From: Malania oleifera
Lineage: Eukaryota > Streptophyta > Magnoliopsida > Santalales > Ximeniaceae
Assembly (NCBI RefSeq): GCF_029873635.1
Contig: NC_080418.1
Location: 13,929,562-13,993,561 of the forward strand
DNA length: 64,000 bases
Direction: 5' to 3'
Part shown: positions 21,974 to 33,690 of the stretch, piece by piece
How the letters are laid out: every line of letters starts with the position of its first letter
How positions within the stretch are numbered: position 1 is the first letter of the stretch
Notes under the pieces: generated by a model
The model's input: only the letters and a program-made list of their open reading frames with translations
Database searches by the model: none
What the model was told of the DNA's origin: nothing
Position numbers and translations under genes: made by a program

Positions 21974-24319
21974 AACGAGGGTATGTATAGAACACACAAC
22001 AAGTATATATTATAAGAACAATAAAAAAATTAAAAATTAAAAAACGTACACAACAGGCAGTGACCTATGTGGGTATTACGAGGATGAATTTTCACTTTAA
22101 AGTTCTAACCTTTGGTGTTTTGAACAATGACCGATACAAGAATTACAGTTTGGGAGGCCAAATTGTATAGATAAGCATTTTATAGATAATGTTTTACTAT
22201 AATTATTGTATCTTAATTAATAAACTAATGGTATTTAATATGCAAAGAAAAATACAATAAAAAATTTGAAGTATCTTTAATGGCAATTTGGCATAATGAC
22301 AACCATATGTCAATTACCCAAGTACCCGATGTTTGGGAGCACTGATTTTAGGATTTGGATTAATGTGGATTTAGATAAAATGTAATAAAACTGGTATTCA
22401 ATTTATTCCAAACCCACACACAAATCCAAGCCCAAGTCCCAAAATCCATATTCCCAAACACTACCTCAAGGTTCTAAGGCTGAGGATATGATTCACAATT
22501 TCTCATGATTATATGAAAATATGTATACATATATAATTTTATATATATATATATATGGCAATATGATTCACACTAGACAATTGTACATCATTTCAGCATT
22601 ACAAATTACAAATAAGTGTGCATATTATTATATTAATATAATAATATATTAACACTATACAAAAAGTACTGGTTCTGAATATAATCATAGCTATATAATT
22701 ATTTTTTTTGTTGAAAAAAGAAATTCATTGATGAAAGATAGAAAATTACAAGACCTAGAGAACAAGAAATCATCCAATAGAAAACTTTACAAAAAAGAAT
22801 TACTAAAGGAGAAATCCTCCAATCCTTTTGCAAGAAAAAGAAATCCCCCTCCAAGGCTCCATGAATCCACCTCTTACTAACAATCTCCTCTAGATTGAAA
22901 CTGGTGCCCCAGCAACTCCATACATAAAAAAATGGCAAAATTTTTGTATTTATGTAATATGGAGGAAGGAAAATGAAATTGTACCACAAAGCGAGAAAAA
23001 TAGACTGAAAGGAATACAAACTTTTGAAAAGAAAAAAACTTACATGAGCAACAGGGCAAGTAATCTGGAAAAAAAGCAGATCAGTTTTTATACCAATAAA
23101 TACAATCAATTCAACAACTAAAGATGTTGGAAATATTCATAGCAAAGCAATACGAATTACAAGCTAAGACAACAGGCTTTGGTTAATACAACAATACAGA
23201 GGCATTATAACAAACATTGCCCGAAGCAAAGGTGTTGGGCAATTTCCATGGAATGCCCATAACAACCAAAATGTTCCCATTAGACAAAAAGGAGTGATCC
23301 CCTCGCTCCTGCACAGGATGGTGATTATATTGTTAATGAGCTTGAAATTGCCAGGGACTTAACACCAGTGATGCCTTAAAATGACTTGGATAATTAAAGA
23401 TAATGATCATTCAAACAAACTCCACTACAAATCAGGAAAATACTGCAATTCTTCCTGTGATGAACATTCACGTTTGCTGGAAGCAAGTTTCAAGAGATTT
23501 AAACAAAAATGTCACAGGTCCATGCATATTCTTTTCATCAACTATGTGCGCATCAGAACATATTTCCTAAATGCACACTTTAGAAATTTATTTTTATTAG
23601 TTGTTCAAATAAAATTAATCCTTGAGAGACAGTTTTGGTACAAAACAAAAAGGAGTAATGACTTCGTAGATTTGAGAGACAAGTGCTGTAACAAGGACCA
23701 TGTCTTATTTGTAGTGGCAATTAGCCAATTACTGTCCACTTATTTGACAAACTTTGCTTGACCTGGACTGAACTGAGTTCAAGAAGGTTTCTGGTGCCAA
23801 AGAATTCAGGTTGGACACTAAATGACATTCAGTCCACTTCCAGGCATCCAGCCTAACGAATTTAGACAAATGAACACTGTCCCAAATTTACATATTCATT
23901 CATTATATATTAACTCCATAACTCCATTGTGTGCTGGCAGCAATCAGTGGCATGTCTCACATGAATAAAATGTATTTTAATGATTACAAAAAAATCATTA
24001 GTGATGAATAGAACTGTCTACAATATATGGTGTCAAAGTAAGTGCAAAAGTAGTTGCATTGTTGCCATGATGCCATAAATGTAGATATTGAGTCGCCGTT
24101 TTAAAGGAGCAATATTGTAATGTACAGCAATGTTCTGGAGTGTTGGTTCAAAGTAGAAGCAAATAACAAGACTTACCAAGAAACGAGGTTGTAGTTGAAC
24201 TCTTAGCAAATTCCTTTTCCATCAGCATTGGCAACTTTAGGATACAGAAAGCCATAAAACAGCCTTTTTATCCACTTCATGTGTCCCATCCAGCATGATA
24301 GTGCCTTCAACTTCTTATT
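21974..24319. other. Intergenic region downstream of the PPR gene
   Basis: No gene recognised. A small inverted-repeat element lies near 22330-22460 and is listed separately. A TA run occurs near 22540. The 136-residue minus frame at 22699-23109 is hydrophobic and low in complexity. It starts in a phrase (ttgaaaaaagaaattcattgatgaa, split here as 'ttgaaaaaagaaat' and 'tcattgatgaa') that looks like a dispersed plant repeat, so I do not call it a gene. The last few hundred bases before 24320 should hold the 3' untranslated region of the PPR gene, but no clear polyadenylation signal could be chosen. Confidence 0.5.
22330..22460. mobile_element. Possible small foldback MITE
   Basis: Left end 'tgtttgggagcactgatttt' and right end, read on the minus strand, 'tgtttgggaatatggatttt' form an imperfect inverted repeat around about 90 bp. 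'GTTTGGGA' ends are seen in several plant MITE families. No target duplication was evident, so superfamily and exact ends are open. Confidence 0.45.
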
Positions 24320-26008
24320 TTATGTATTACTGAACTTAGCTTTAGAAATTATATTGAAGATAGAGACTGAAGGTTTCATACCCAACCCTATCATCTCGTT
24401 AAGCAAGTCTTCAGCCTCCGTCCACTTCCCATCCTTGCAAAGAACTCCAATGGTCGAACTGTAGCTACCCACATTAGGAACCATTCTGTTCTCAACCATT
24501 TCTTTAAGCAATCTGAAGGCCCTAAAGGAGCTACCCTCTTTGCAGTAGCCATTTATGATCATATTGTATATTACATTATTGGGCTCCAAATGCTCCTCTC
24601 TCATTGATTTGAGTAGCCTTGATACATCCTTCATGTTACCCTTCATGCACAACCCATGTATTAATACACCATAAGTATAAACATCTGCTACCATACCAGC
24701 CTTCTCCATGGAGGAGAATAACTGAAATGCTTTTTCCATGTTATCTGATCGAACAAAAGAATCAATTATAATAGTATATGTCACTTTAGAAGGGGAAATG
24801 CCTCTCCCCTCCATCTCCCTAACTAAATCAGCAGCAGCTGCTGGTTTTTTGGCTCTGCAAAAACCTGCAATTAGAACATTATAAGTAATTAAAGATGGAG
24901 ATTGACCATCTGATATCATTTGATACAATAACTGTGAAGCCTTGTCTAACCTCCCAATATTACAGAACCCATCAATTAGGGTGTTATATGTGACTGAATT
25001 TGGGCATAGATTAGCTCGTTTCATCTTACTCGTCAATTTTTCAGCATTCCAAGCCCTCATTGCTTGGCACAAGCCACGAATTAATGTGTTGTATGTCACA
25101 ACATTACATTCTACTCTTCTTTCATGCATTTCTTCAAACACTTCAAAAGCTCTGTTTGTTTTGCCATCGTTACAGTACTCATTAATCATGGAATTATAAG
25201 TATATATGTTAGGGAAGACCCCATCAAGCTTCATCTTCTCGTATAGCTCAAATCCATCCTTTTTAAGGCCCTTTTTGAAAAAACCATTGATCAACACCGT
25301 GTAGGTATATTGATTGGCAACCAAGCCCAGCTCCCTCATCTTAGCAAACAATTTCTTTGCCTGTTCAATATCGCCATTCTTGCAGCACCCATCAATCAAA
25401 GTAGTGTATATAACAACATTTGGAAAGAAACCCATCTCCTCTAAACGCAACAAAAGCTCAAATGCTTTATGTATATAGCCAAGCTCACAACAACCTTTTA
25501 TCATTATTCCAAAACTATAAACATCCAAATCAACCATGTCCTTTCTTTCGTTGAAAATCAACCAAGCCTTATCAAATTGGTTTAACTTTAGAAGAAGAGC
25601 CAAGACATGATTCAAAGTGCTTGATCTGGGTACAAAGCCCCCGTTAATCATCTGATTGAAATAAAAGAGTGCTTCCTCCAGCAACTGAGATTGTACATTT
25701 ACATTAATAATAGCTTCATAGAGTCGAGCCAGGACTGGGTTTAAATTCAAATGAGATTGGGTTAAACTACGGAGAAGCAAATTTGGACTGAATGATGAGG
25801 AAATTCCACCAGATAGAAGCCATAGGAGAAGAGACTCTGCATGTGACGACAGGTTGGAGGAGAGGAGGATTTTTAAGATGACTGATACAGATTGACAAGT
25901 GGGTTGTAACCCTTGGGCGGTGTAGGAATTGAAAAGTGACAGAGCTTTGAGTGGTGGGCTTTTTACCATTTTTTGTATGAGAATGAAAACTTGGTGGGCT
26001 TGCAACAT
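24320..26008 (-). CDS. P-class pentatricopeptide-repeat protein, 562 aa
   Basis: This is an uninterrupted 562-residue frame. I chose the ATG at 26008 (MLQAHQVF); the frame stays open further upstream to 26062 but has no earlier ATG there. From about residue 160 onward there are at least 11 tandem 35-residue PPR units in the P-class pattern (for example VTYNTLIDGFCNIGRLDKA), without the E or DYW extension of editing factors. Two weaker units precede them. P-class PPR proteins bind specific RNAs in mitochondria or chloroplasts and act in intron splicing, RNA end protection or translation. The N-terminus has basic and hydroxylated residues but no certain targeting signal. Length and layout resemble Arabidopsis At4g11690 (ABO8, a mitochondrial nad4 splicing factor), but I cannot confirm orthology. 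Plant PPR genes are usually intronless, as here. No in-frame damage is seen. Confidence 0.93.
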   Translation of the reverse strand: MLQAHQVFILIQKMVKSPPLKALSLFNSYTAQGLQPTCQSVSVILKILLSSNLSSHAESLLLWLLSGGISSSFSPNLLLRSLTQSHLNLNPVLARLYEAIINVNVQSQLLEEALFYFNQMINGGFVPRSSTLNHVLALLLKLNQFDKAWLIFNERKDMVDLDVYSFGIMIKGCCELGYIHKAFELLLRLEEMGFFPNVVIYTTLIDGCCKNGDIEQAKKLFAKMRELGLVANQYTYTVLINGFFKKGLKKDGFELYEKMKLDGVFPNIYTYNSMINEYCNDGKTNRAFEVFEEMHERRVECNVVTYNTLIRGLCQAMRAWNAEKLTSKMKRANLCPNSVTYNTLIDGFCNIGRLDKASQLLYQMISDGQSPSLITYNVLIAGFCRAKKPAAAADLVREMEGRGISPSKVTYTIIIDSFVRSDNMEKAFQLFSSMEKAGMVADVYTYGVLIHGLCMKGNMKDVSRLLKSMREEHLEPNNVIYNMIINGYCKEGSSFRAFRLLKEMVENRMVPNVGSYSSTIGVLCKDGKWTEAEDLLNEMIGLGMKPSVSIFNIISKAKFSNT

Positions 26009-26683
26009 TTTACAGTTTTTCGTCGCCCACTGTTGATTGCTTTTGGGCTCTGCTAGAAGCAAAAAACAAATTTTATTTCCTTGTTAGATCAAAAAGCCAT
26101 TTTTCCTCCGAAGAGTCCTTACTTTACTAGCATAAGACAGAATCGAACAGCTTTTGGGGCAATTTCGTTTAGAAAAATCCTATGATACGCACCTTTGCGG
26201 ATTCACACCCAATTGCAAAACCACCACAACCTCCCCCAAGAGTGTGCACCGGCAGCATCGTAGACAGACCCTTCGATTTTTTATAGTTAAAGAATTGACT
26301 AATAAATCAACCAGAGTTCAGTAAATTTACTACAAAATATAAATCAAGTAGAGTTCAGTAAATTCAGCACAAAACACAAATCGAGATCATCTTCAGCAGA
26401 GAAATAAGAAGAAGAAAACAAATCCACGGCATTTCATACAAGGGTTCATTTTTTGTGCGCCTCCAAACAGTTTCCTTCTCTTTCCTTCCGTTTCATCGGC
26501 CATCAAAATCAAACAGATATAAAGATTAGACAAGGAAAAAAGGGCAGTATAAAAATATCACACAAACAAAATTAAAACTTTGTTGCGTACGCATTTCCAA
26601 TCATCGCCCACGAAGAATTTTTCCTATCATTTTACCTTTTAAAAATTTTTAGGCGCCTTTTGAAACTTAAAAAAAAGATATAT

Positions 26684-26728
<45 letters not shown>

Positions 26729-28084
26729 GGAAACAAAAAAAAAGACGCGAGAACTTCATCTTTTTATATTTGGTCATAAAATAAATTAAGAAAAATAATA
26801 CAATATTGCAATAAAAATACATATTATTAATACTTAATTCTTAAAATTTTAATTATATATTAATTGAAACTTCATTTTTAATAACATTAATATAAAAGAT
26901 AAAAATAAACTTCCTTCATATTTTCTTTCTTTCTTCAACGAAAATTCTTGAGTCGAACATACCTTTAATTCTCAAAATTTATTAAAATTGTATTCAAAGG
27001 CTTGGAATTATAATTAATAGAGCAAAAAATTAAAAATTTATCTTTCATTCATTTGTAAGCCTAAAATTGAAATCTTAAATTTAAATTTAGATAAAATATA
27101 GTATAAAATACACTGGTTTTTTCAATTCTATGTAAATTCTCAAATCTTAGTCATTATGTTAGAACACACAATAAAAGATTGCTATGAAAACCTACATATA
27201 CATGGAGTAAAAATATATTTATCTCCAAAAATTGATATAAAAAAAATGAAGTAATAAGTAAGTTTCAAGTCCTTTAAGTAGTATTTCAACTACAAACACA
27301 ACAAAGACTATGCATGATAATAAAATTTTCTTGTTGCTATAATAAAAGTTGTATAACCCATTTAATTAACAAGATTCACAAGCTTTGTTTATAGCTTTTA
27401 TAAAAATAATGTAAAAATATACATACATATTATATATATATAAAGGTATTGTTTGATATCATAGATTTCGAATCTTACATTTGAATTTGTGTAGATTTAG
27501 ATGAAAATGCAATAATATTTTGTATATAAGGGGAGGTTTGTGTCTTTTTAACAAAACTCAGGAAAAGTTTATGTCATTTTTAAAACCTTATGGAAGGTTA
27601 CTAGAATTTTTGAAATTTCTGAAGAGATCTTTATCTTTTTACTAAACTTCAGAGAAAGTCAGTGTCTTTTGCCCAAGTTTTTTCTATTGTTTTGGGCACC
27701 TCTTCCTTAAATTATTACCTTTTGTCCCATATTCCTTCATTTGAGAGTTTTTTTCTTGACAAACTATCGTTAGTTAGTACAACTAGTATTGCATATTATG
27801 ATAATTAATAATTAGGAAATCGTTTATTGCAATAGATTATTAAAAATTAAGAACTGTTAACCCAAAATACACTACTTGGATGAAGACATAACAACTCATC
27901 CTCAACATCCTCTTTTCTTCAATCTCTAAGTCTATCCTGTGTCATGTTCTCTCCTCCATCACTTCACACGAATTGTAGAGCTCCCTTGCCTCCCTTTTCA
28001 CCTCAAAATCCCAAGCCCAACAATTCCAAGTTCATTTCTAGTTAGCAAATCTAGCTCGAGGTGAGCTCTCAATCACCAATTACT
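26009..28084. other. Intergenic, upstream of the PPR gene
   Basis: It presumably holds the 5' leader and promoter of the PPR gene (reading leftward), but no TATA box can be chosen with confidence. A TA microsatellite lies at about 26688-26725. The rest is very AT-rich, with no coding frame of note. Confidence 0.5.
26688..26725. repeat. (TA)n microsatellite
   Basis: A nearly pure TA run lying about 0.7 kb upstream of the PPR start codon. Confidence 0.9.
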
Positions 28085-28262
28085 TCTCCAAAGTTCGAGC
28101 ACTGGCCGATATCCTTGCCTCTACTGGAAGTCCTCTTCCTGATCAAGATTTTGTCACATATCTACTCATCGGACTAGGCCCTTTCTATGATTCATTTGTC
28201 ACCTCCATCACCACAAGATCTACACCCATCTCCTCTCATGAACTCTTTCAACTTCTTTGTTT
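28085..28262 (+). pseudogene. Copia gag fragment
   Basis: Translation gives YFSKVRALADILASTGSPL, then DFVTYLLIGLGPFYDSFV and a segment ending HELFQLL. This is the central part of a Copia gag (UBN2-like region). It is cut off at about 28263 by a block resembling an LTR in the opposite orientation. No other part of this element was found, so it is a small relic. Confidence 0.75.
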
Positions 28263-28267
28263 AGATA

Positions 28268-28866
28268 TGGATCAAATACTTAAGATGCACAGCGGAATAA
28301 AAACACCAAGTAAATGCAACACAACCAAAACAAGAACAACAATAAGATTTACGTGGTTCGGCAAAACTTACATTCACTAAAGCAATGACACACAAATTTT
28401 ACTATAAAAATTACAAAGTACACAATACAGTTCTCAAATAATCACACACCTTCTCAATACATGCCTAAAATGACATATATAACACTCTCTTGGAGGTTTT
28501 CCTCCGTTTACCCAACTACCCCAACGTTCAAATTCAAAATTCAAAAAACTACTCGCAGCCCATATCTTCTTATCGATGAGAACAGGGGATTTGTCAATGA
28601 GACCAAGAAGAACACTAGTCGACGAATCATTCGACTCGTCGGCGATCCCATTTTTCTACTCTCGGTATCTTAGAAATTCTGAACTTTTGGGGCTCTCTGG
28701 ATTTTGTCGTCGACAAGCACAGAACACTCGTCGATGAGTCCCTGTTATCTCCTCGTCGATGATCATAGGGCACTCGTCGACGAGCCCCTGCTATGCTGCC
28801 CCTTCATGTTTTTCTTTCTTCTTTGTTTATGAAATCCAAAGTATAAGAGTCACACCACAAACAACA
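28268..28866 (-). mobile_element. Probable solo Copia LTR with CGTCGACG boxes
   Basis: The block contains 'acgtggttcggcaaaactta', a phrase found in antisense Copia LTRs. A minus-strand TATA sequence lies at 28473-28485, and a dense cluster of TCGTCGACGAG-like palindromes lies at 28570-28795, upstream of that TATA box. The ends proposed here (TGGATC... on the left, ...ACAACA on the right) are tentative because no matching TSD is visible. It abuts the gag fragment at 28085-28262, which is in the other orientation. Confidence 0.55.
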
Positions 28867-29999
28867 ATAGTTTAGGTTTGACTATTAATTAAAATATTTA
28901 ATTTTTTCAGTGGAAAAAACACATTTCTCAAACAATTCATATAATTCTTCCATACCACGAATCAACATAGGACATATCTCCATAAAAACACGCAAGGCCT
29001 GTTTGGACTTGAAAAACGTTTAATGTTTTATTTCTAAGTTTTAAAGTAATTACAAGATTACCATATATTTTTTAATTTTCAGAAATCTATATCTAGAAAA
29101 TAATTAAACTCTCTGATACAAATTTTGAAAATTAAAAAATAATGTAACATTCCTACAATAATTTTTAAAAATAAAATAAAAAAAATAAAACACAACTGAA
29201 CAGGGCCTTAATTCTCCTAAACAGCAGAAGTCAAGCACCAATTGCCATTCGTACTCATGGATAAAGAATGAAATTAATGGCCAGACCACAAATCATAAGG
29301 GAATTGGCCCAAACTAATTATTACACAATCATACAATAAACAAATTTTAAATCACGTTTTTGGGCTGATCACAAGTTCTGTAACACTATTTTTCACCACA
29401 TGAAGAAGAGATATTAGAATATTTACATTAGTAATGCTATACTTGCAAACCAAACATAACAATTTTTCTTACTCACTGCTTTAAATAATTGTATTATATA
29501 TACATAATATAATACTCACAAAGTAATGGGTATATATATGGTACAATTATTTAAATCAATAGGTAAGAAAATATGTGATATTTGGTAGGTAAGTATAACA
29601 TTAGTGTATTTATATTTTTATCTAAATAATTTCTTTTTAGCCTTTGCTGCTAATATAATAAAACTGTAAAAAGTAACATGCCAAAAAAATAAAGGAACAA
29701 GTAGCCAAAGGAGGATGCCCTTTTCAAAATTTCACCTATATAAACAAACTCAAACCCATCAAAATTTGAAAGAAGACCATAATTCAATGGTCATGGTTTC
29801 TCAAACTTGTAGATCAATTAAAAAAATGAAAAGAAAAGAAGATAAATAAATTGAAGAAGAAATGCATATATCATATCATATGATTATAATCAATATTAAA
29901 AATACATTAAGAAAAAATGAAAAGAACTAACATACAGTCATTATCCTACGAATAGGAATGGATTTCGATGAGAATAGAGGGTGGGTGATTGGGAATTGA
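28867..29999. other. Intergenic, no gene recognised
   Basis: AT-rich DNA. Inverted words 'aaggcctgtttgg' (about 28996) and 'gaacagggcctt' (about 29198-29210) could mark a small MITE, but no TSD is seen. Gypsy leader-like sequence begins somewhere around 29950-30080. Confidence 0.45.
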
Positions 30000-30285
30000 G
30001 CTAGTCATTGTGGAGGATAAGATTGAAATTTAGGCTTCTATCTTGCAGTCTGGAGGCAGGAGTTTCATGATTGTTTCTGTGATTTTCCTGAGGTGATGAC
30101 TTCAGGAAAACCATACTAAACTATCGTTGGTTCTTATTTCTAAGCAGTAGGGTTGAATCTTAAATTGGGATTAAGAATGATAAGATGAATGGTTATAAGA
30201 GATTATTTTATGCATCCTAGTATGTTAGGTGTATTAGTGGTATTATGAGGATAGAATTCCAATACCGTTTTGTATTATTTTCAGA

Positions 30286-30727
30286 ATGGAGCCTGGGAGT
30301 AGCAGTGCACATGCTGGAGGTGATGAGGTAGGGCCTTCCAGTATGGGCAGCGGTGACCCTAATGCAGTGTTACGTAGTGTCACCCAACAGGTGATGGCAA
30401 AGATAGTTAGGAGTTCAGGGAGCGGAGCTGCACGATTAAGCAGTTCATGCGTATGAAGCCCCTGTCGTTTCCTGGAGGTGCTAACCCATTAGTGGTTGAG
30501 AATTGGGTCCAAGATATAGAGGATATGTTGGTAGTGCTCCCTTGTACCAAGGAGCAGAAAGTATTTTTTGCTTCATTCAAGTTAACTGGAAAGGCAAAAC
30601 GCTGGTGGAGATCAGCGAGATTACTAGAGAGGCAGAGACCTGACCCTGTAGCGATGACTTGGAACCGCTTCAAGGAAATCTTTTCGAGCGGTACTTCCCC
30701 AATACTGTTAGAAACACGAAGGTAGTA
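30286..30727 (+). pseudogene. Gypsy element 1 gag remnant
   Basis: An ATG at 30286 opens MEPGSSSAHAGG and runs to a break near 30450. The frame at 30447 then continues into the retrotransposon gag domain ([37 protein letters not shown]). The frame is lost again near 30725. A frameshift between the two pieces and stops downstream show it is not functional. Gag would form the particle that packages element RNA. Confidence 0.85.
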
Positions 30728-31379
30728 GAGTTTTTGCACTTGACGTAGGGGCATATGACGGCATAGTAGTATGCCGCCAGATTTATTGAGTTGTCCTGCT
30801 TTGCTCCTTACTTAGTGCCAGATGAGGAAAAGAAGGTGAGGAAGTTTGAGGAGGGCCTGAGTCAGAGATTATATGAGCAGGTTGTAGGCTTCCAGACCCA
30901 AACTTTTTCATAGATATTTGATAGAGCCACTGTGATTGAGAGTGGCCTATAAAGAGGTGCTACGGCACAGAGTCAGAGGAAGAGGCCCACGCCTCTAGAT
31001 TTTCAGACAGGGTTTAGCCGAGGGCCTTGGAGGAGGCAGGATAGTAGAGGAGGTTGGGGACAATGGATGGGAGACCGAGCGGTATAGGGTAGACCGATGC
31101 CCCCTCTCTGTTCCATATGCTACAAAAGACACCCGATAGAATGCCGAGTTAGAGAGATGGTATGTTACTGATGCCATTAGTGGGGTCACATTACGAGAGA
31201 TTGCTGAGAACTACCAGTGAATACACCTGCTCCTATACCATACTGAGGAGGTCACCAGGCACCCCGAGGCAGACAACAAAGGAATACTGCCCCAACACGA
31301 GTCTATGCGCTGACACCAAGAGATGCTGAGGCGGTAGGAGATGCCGTGACAGGTACTATTTTAATACTGTCATATAAAG

Positions 31380-32470
31380 CTACTGCCTTATTTGATTTAG
31401 GGGCGACTCATTCTTTTATCATCCGATAATTTGTTAAATTTTTTGGAATAGAAACTCAATAGTTAGACATTAGTTTGTCAGTTTCTACACCGACTGGGGT
31501 TGTAGTGCTGTGAAGAAAAGTACTTAGAAACTGTCTAGTCTATATTCAGGGGAGGTCTTTACTAGCTAATTTGGTGATTTTAGAGATGTATGGGTTCAAG
31601 GTGATCCCAAGGATGGACAGGCTAGCAGCTAATTACGCCAATATTGATTGTTATTAAAGAGAGGTAGTATTCACACCTCCACAATTGTTATCCGCCATTC
31701 AGGCGAAGAGGTTATTGCTAGTATCCTGATGTATTCCCCAAGAATTTACCAGGACTACCTCCTAAGCATGAGGTAAAATTTGCTATTGACCTAACTTCGG
31801 AAACAACGTCGAATTCTAAAGCTCTATATAGAATGGCACCGGTAGAATTGAAAGAATTAAAGGAACAACTACAGGAATTGTTAGATAAGGGGTTTATTCG
31901 GCCCAACATGTTGCCCTGGGGAGCGCCGATTTTGTTTGTGAGGAAGAAGGATGGGTCAATCAGAATGTGCATCGACTATAGAGAAATTAATAAAGTGACT
32001 ATCAAGAATAAGTACCCGCTTCCGCGCATTGATAATTTGTTTAATCAGTTACAGGGGACACAAACTTTCTCGAAGATAGATTTACAGTCTGGGTATCATC
32101 AAGTAAAGCTTAGGACGGAAGATGTTCCGAAGACAGCATTCAGGACTCGGTATGGCCACTATGAATTCCTGGTTATGCCATTTGGATTGACAAATGCTCC
32201 TGCAATGTTTATGGATCTGTGAATAGGGTCTTCCACCAGTATTTAAACCAGTTCATGGTGGTGTTCATTGACGACATAATGGTGTATTCAAAGATCCTAG
32301 AGGAGCACGAGGAACATATGAGGATAGTGTTTCAGATGCTGAGAGAAAGAAAATTATATGCGAAATTTAAGAAGTGTGAGTTATGGTTGGAGCAGGTTAC
32401 CTTTCTTAGACACGTGGTATCCAGGAGTGGTATTTTAGATTCTTTCGGTGTGGAGGTGATTCTTTTAGTC
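31380..32470 (+). pseudogene. Gypsy element 1 protease and reverse transcriptase remnant
   Basis: At about 31385-31430 the protease motif appears as LFDLGATHSFI, with leucine where serine is usual in DSGATHSF. The RT follows: LDKGFIRPN, the [10 protein letters not shown] and CIDYREINK blocks, and [13 protein letters not shown] single-base loss at about 32218 produces a stop. RT then continues in another frame with [12 protein letters not shown] (catalytic FIDD) up to about 32450, where similarity ends abruptly. RNase H and integrase are not present. The protein is close in pattern to that of the inner Gypsy at 47183-47884. Confidence 0.88.
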
Positions 32471-32506
32471 AATCCAAAGGCACTATGGGGGAGTATTATT
32501 TTCTAA

Positions 32507-33650
32507 TGATAAGTAAAGATGTCGTTGATTAGGTTGATGATTAATGAATAATTACTAATATTCAATTTCATTTAAAAAAAAATTGATTGACATAATAATT
32601 GTGAGTATATTTTTTGTTTTGGCAGTCTACGAGACAAATGGTAATGCATGTTATTGGTGTCATTTAATTGGAAGATCATTATCTAGGGTCTAACAAATAG
32701 CCTACTAAGAATTTTATCAGATCATTGTTCTATATTAATGGATGGAGAAGGTAGTAACCAATGTGAGGGCCTTTCTTGGTTTGATAATATAATGGCTGAA
32801 AGAAGCACCTTCCAAGATCTCATGAGAGAATTTTGGGATTGTCTCAATGGTAAGGTAATCCTAGTTATGCACTTGCAAATAAGCCAAAGGTGAGTAACAA
32901 ATATGAAAAACGAGTTCTTTTTTTATGTGAACATAGTAAAGAAAGTCATTCCAGAAATGTTATTTGATCTTGATCAAAAGTAAGTGGAGATGGGGCTATG
33001 AGCGGGAAAAAATAATTTTCAGAATGAATGGAAAAAAAAAAAAATCAAAGGTGATCTGGTTGAAATTTGGACATGAACTAGTTGAGGCTAATTTGAAGCA
33101 AAGGGGGTTGTTCTTGGGATTGTTATATATTTTGAACTAGTGACCAACCCCGTAGAGCCACTGGCTAGTCGAACCAATTGGACCGGTGAATCAAACTGGT
33201 GGTCGGGTTGGTGATATTAAGGTTATATATATAGAATGATGAGACTGATGATGATGATGTGATGATTGTTACTATCAAAAGACAAACAAGTATTAAAAAA
33301 TAACGAGAGAAGATTTGATTAATTCATAAATATTGAGGATAAGAGAAAGGGGTTTTGATTCAATTTAGAATTTGATTATATTTCTATATATGGTTATCAA
33401 ATAGTAATTTGGGATGATGTGAATCAAAGGAGACTAACACAAGGAACAAAAGGTTATATCAGTGTTAGATTTTGGGGGACTGAAAATGCGAATTAAAGTT
33501 GTTGAATGTTGGTTCTGTAGCAAGGGGTATTAGAGCATGATATCGATCTAATCCATCTGTCAGTGTTAGCTATAAATTTTGATAGGATTGTGTACAAGTT
33601 TTAACTCAAACTTGTAAGGTTGACAATGAATTTTATTTGAGGTTATGTTC
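32507..33650. other. Unassigned DNA inside Gypsy element 1
   Basis: This block replaces the expected RNase H and integrase region. It has no coding frame and no visible similarity to Gypsy, Copia or LINE sequences in this window. Short GATGAT repeats occur near 33240-33265. It may be filler from double-strand-break repair or an unrecognised insertion. Confidence 0.5.
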
Positions 33651-33677
33651 AACAAATTTCGAGGATGAAATTTTTAT

Positions 33678-33690
33678 AAAGAGGGGAGAA
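33678..33690 (+). other. Polypurine tract of Gypsy element 1
   Basis: AAAGAGGGGAGAA directly precedes the LTR start TGTAACATCC. It primes plus-strand DNA synthesis in reverse transcription. Confidence 0.8.

Noticed and set aside
22699-23109. 136-residue hydrophobic minus-strand frame as a membrane protein gene
   Set aside because: Low complexity, Phe-rich translation of A-rich DNA with no domain, lying in what looks like a dispersed repeat.
26009-26062. Longer PPR protein starting at 26062
   Set aside because: The codon at 26062 is TTG, and the first ATG in frame is 26008, which gives a normal-length protein.
28996-29210. Tourist-like MITE with GGCCTGTTTGG ends
   Set aside because: The inverted words are short and no 3-bp target duplication is visible, so it stays a note only.
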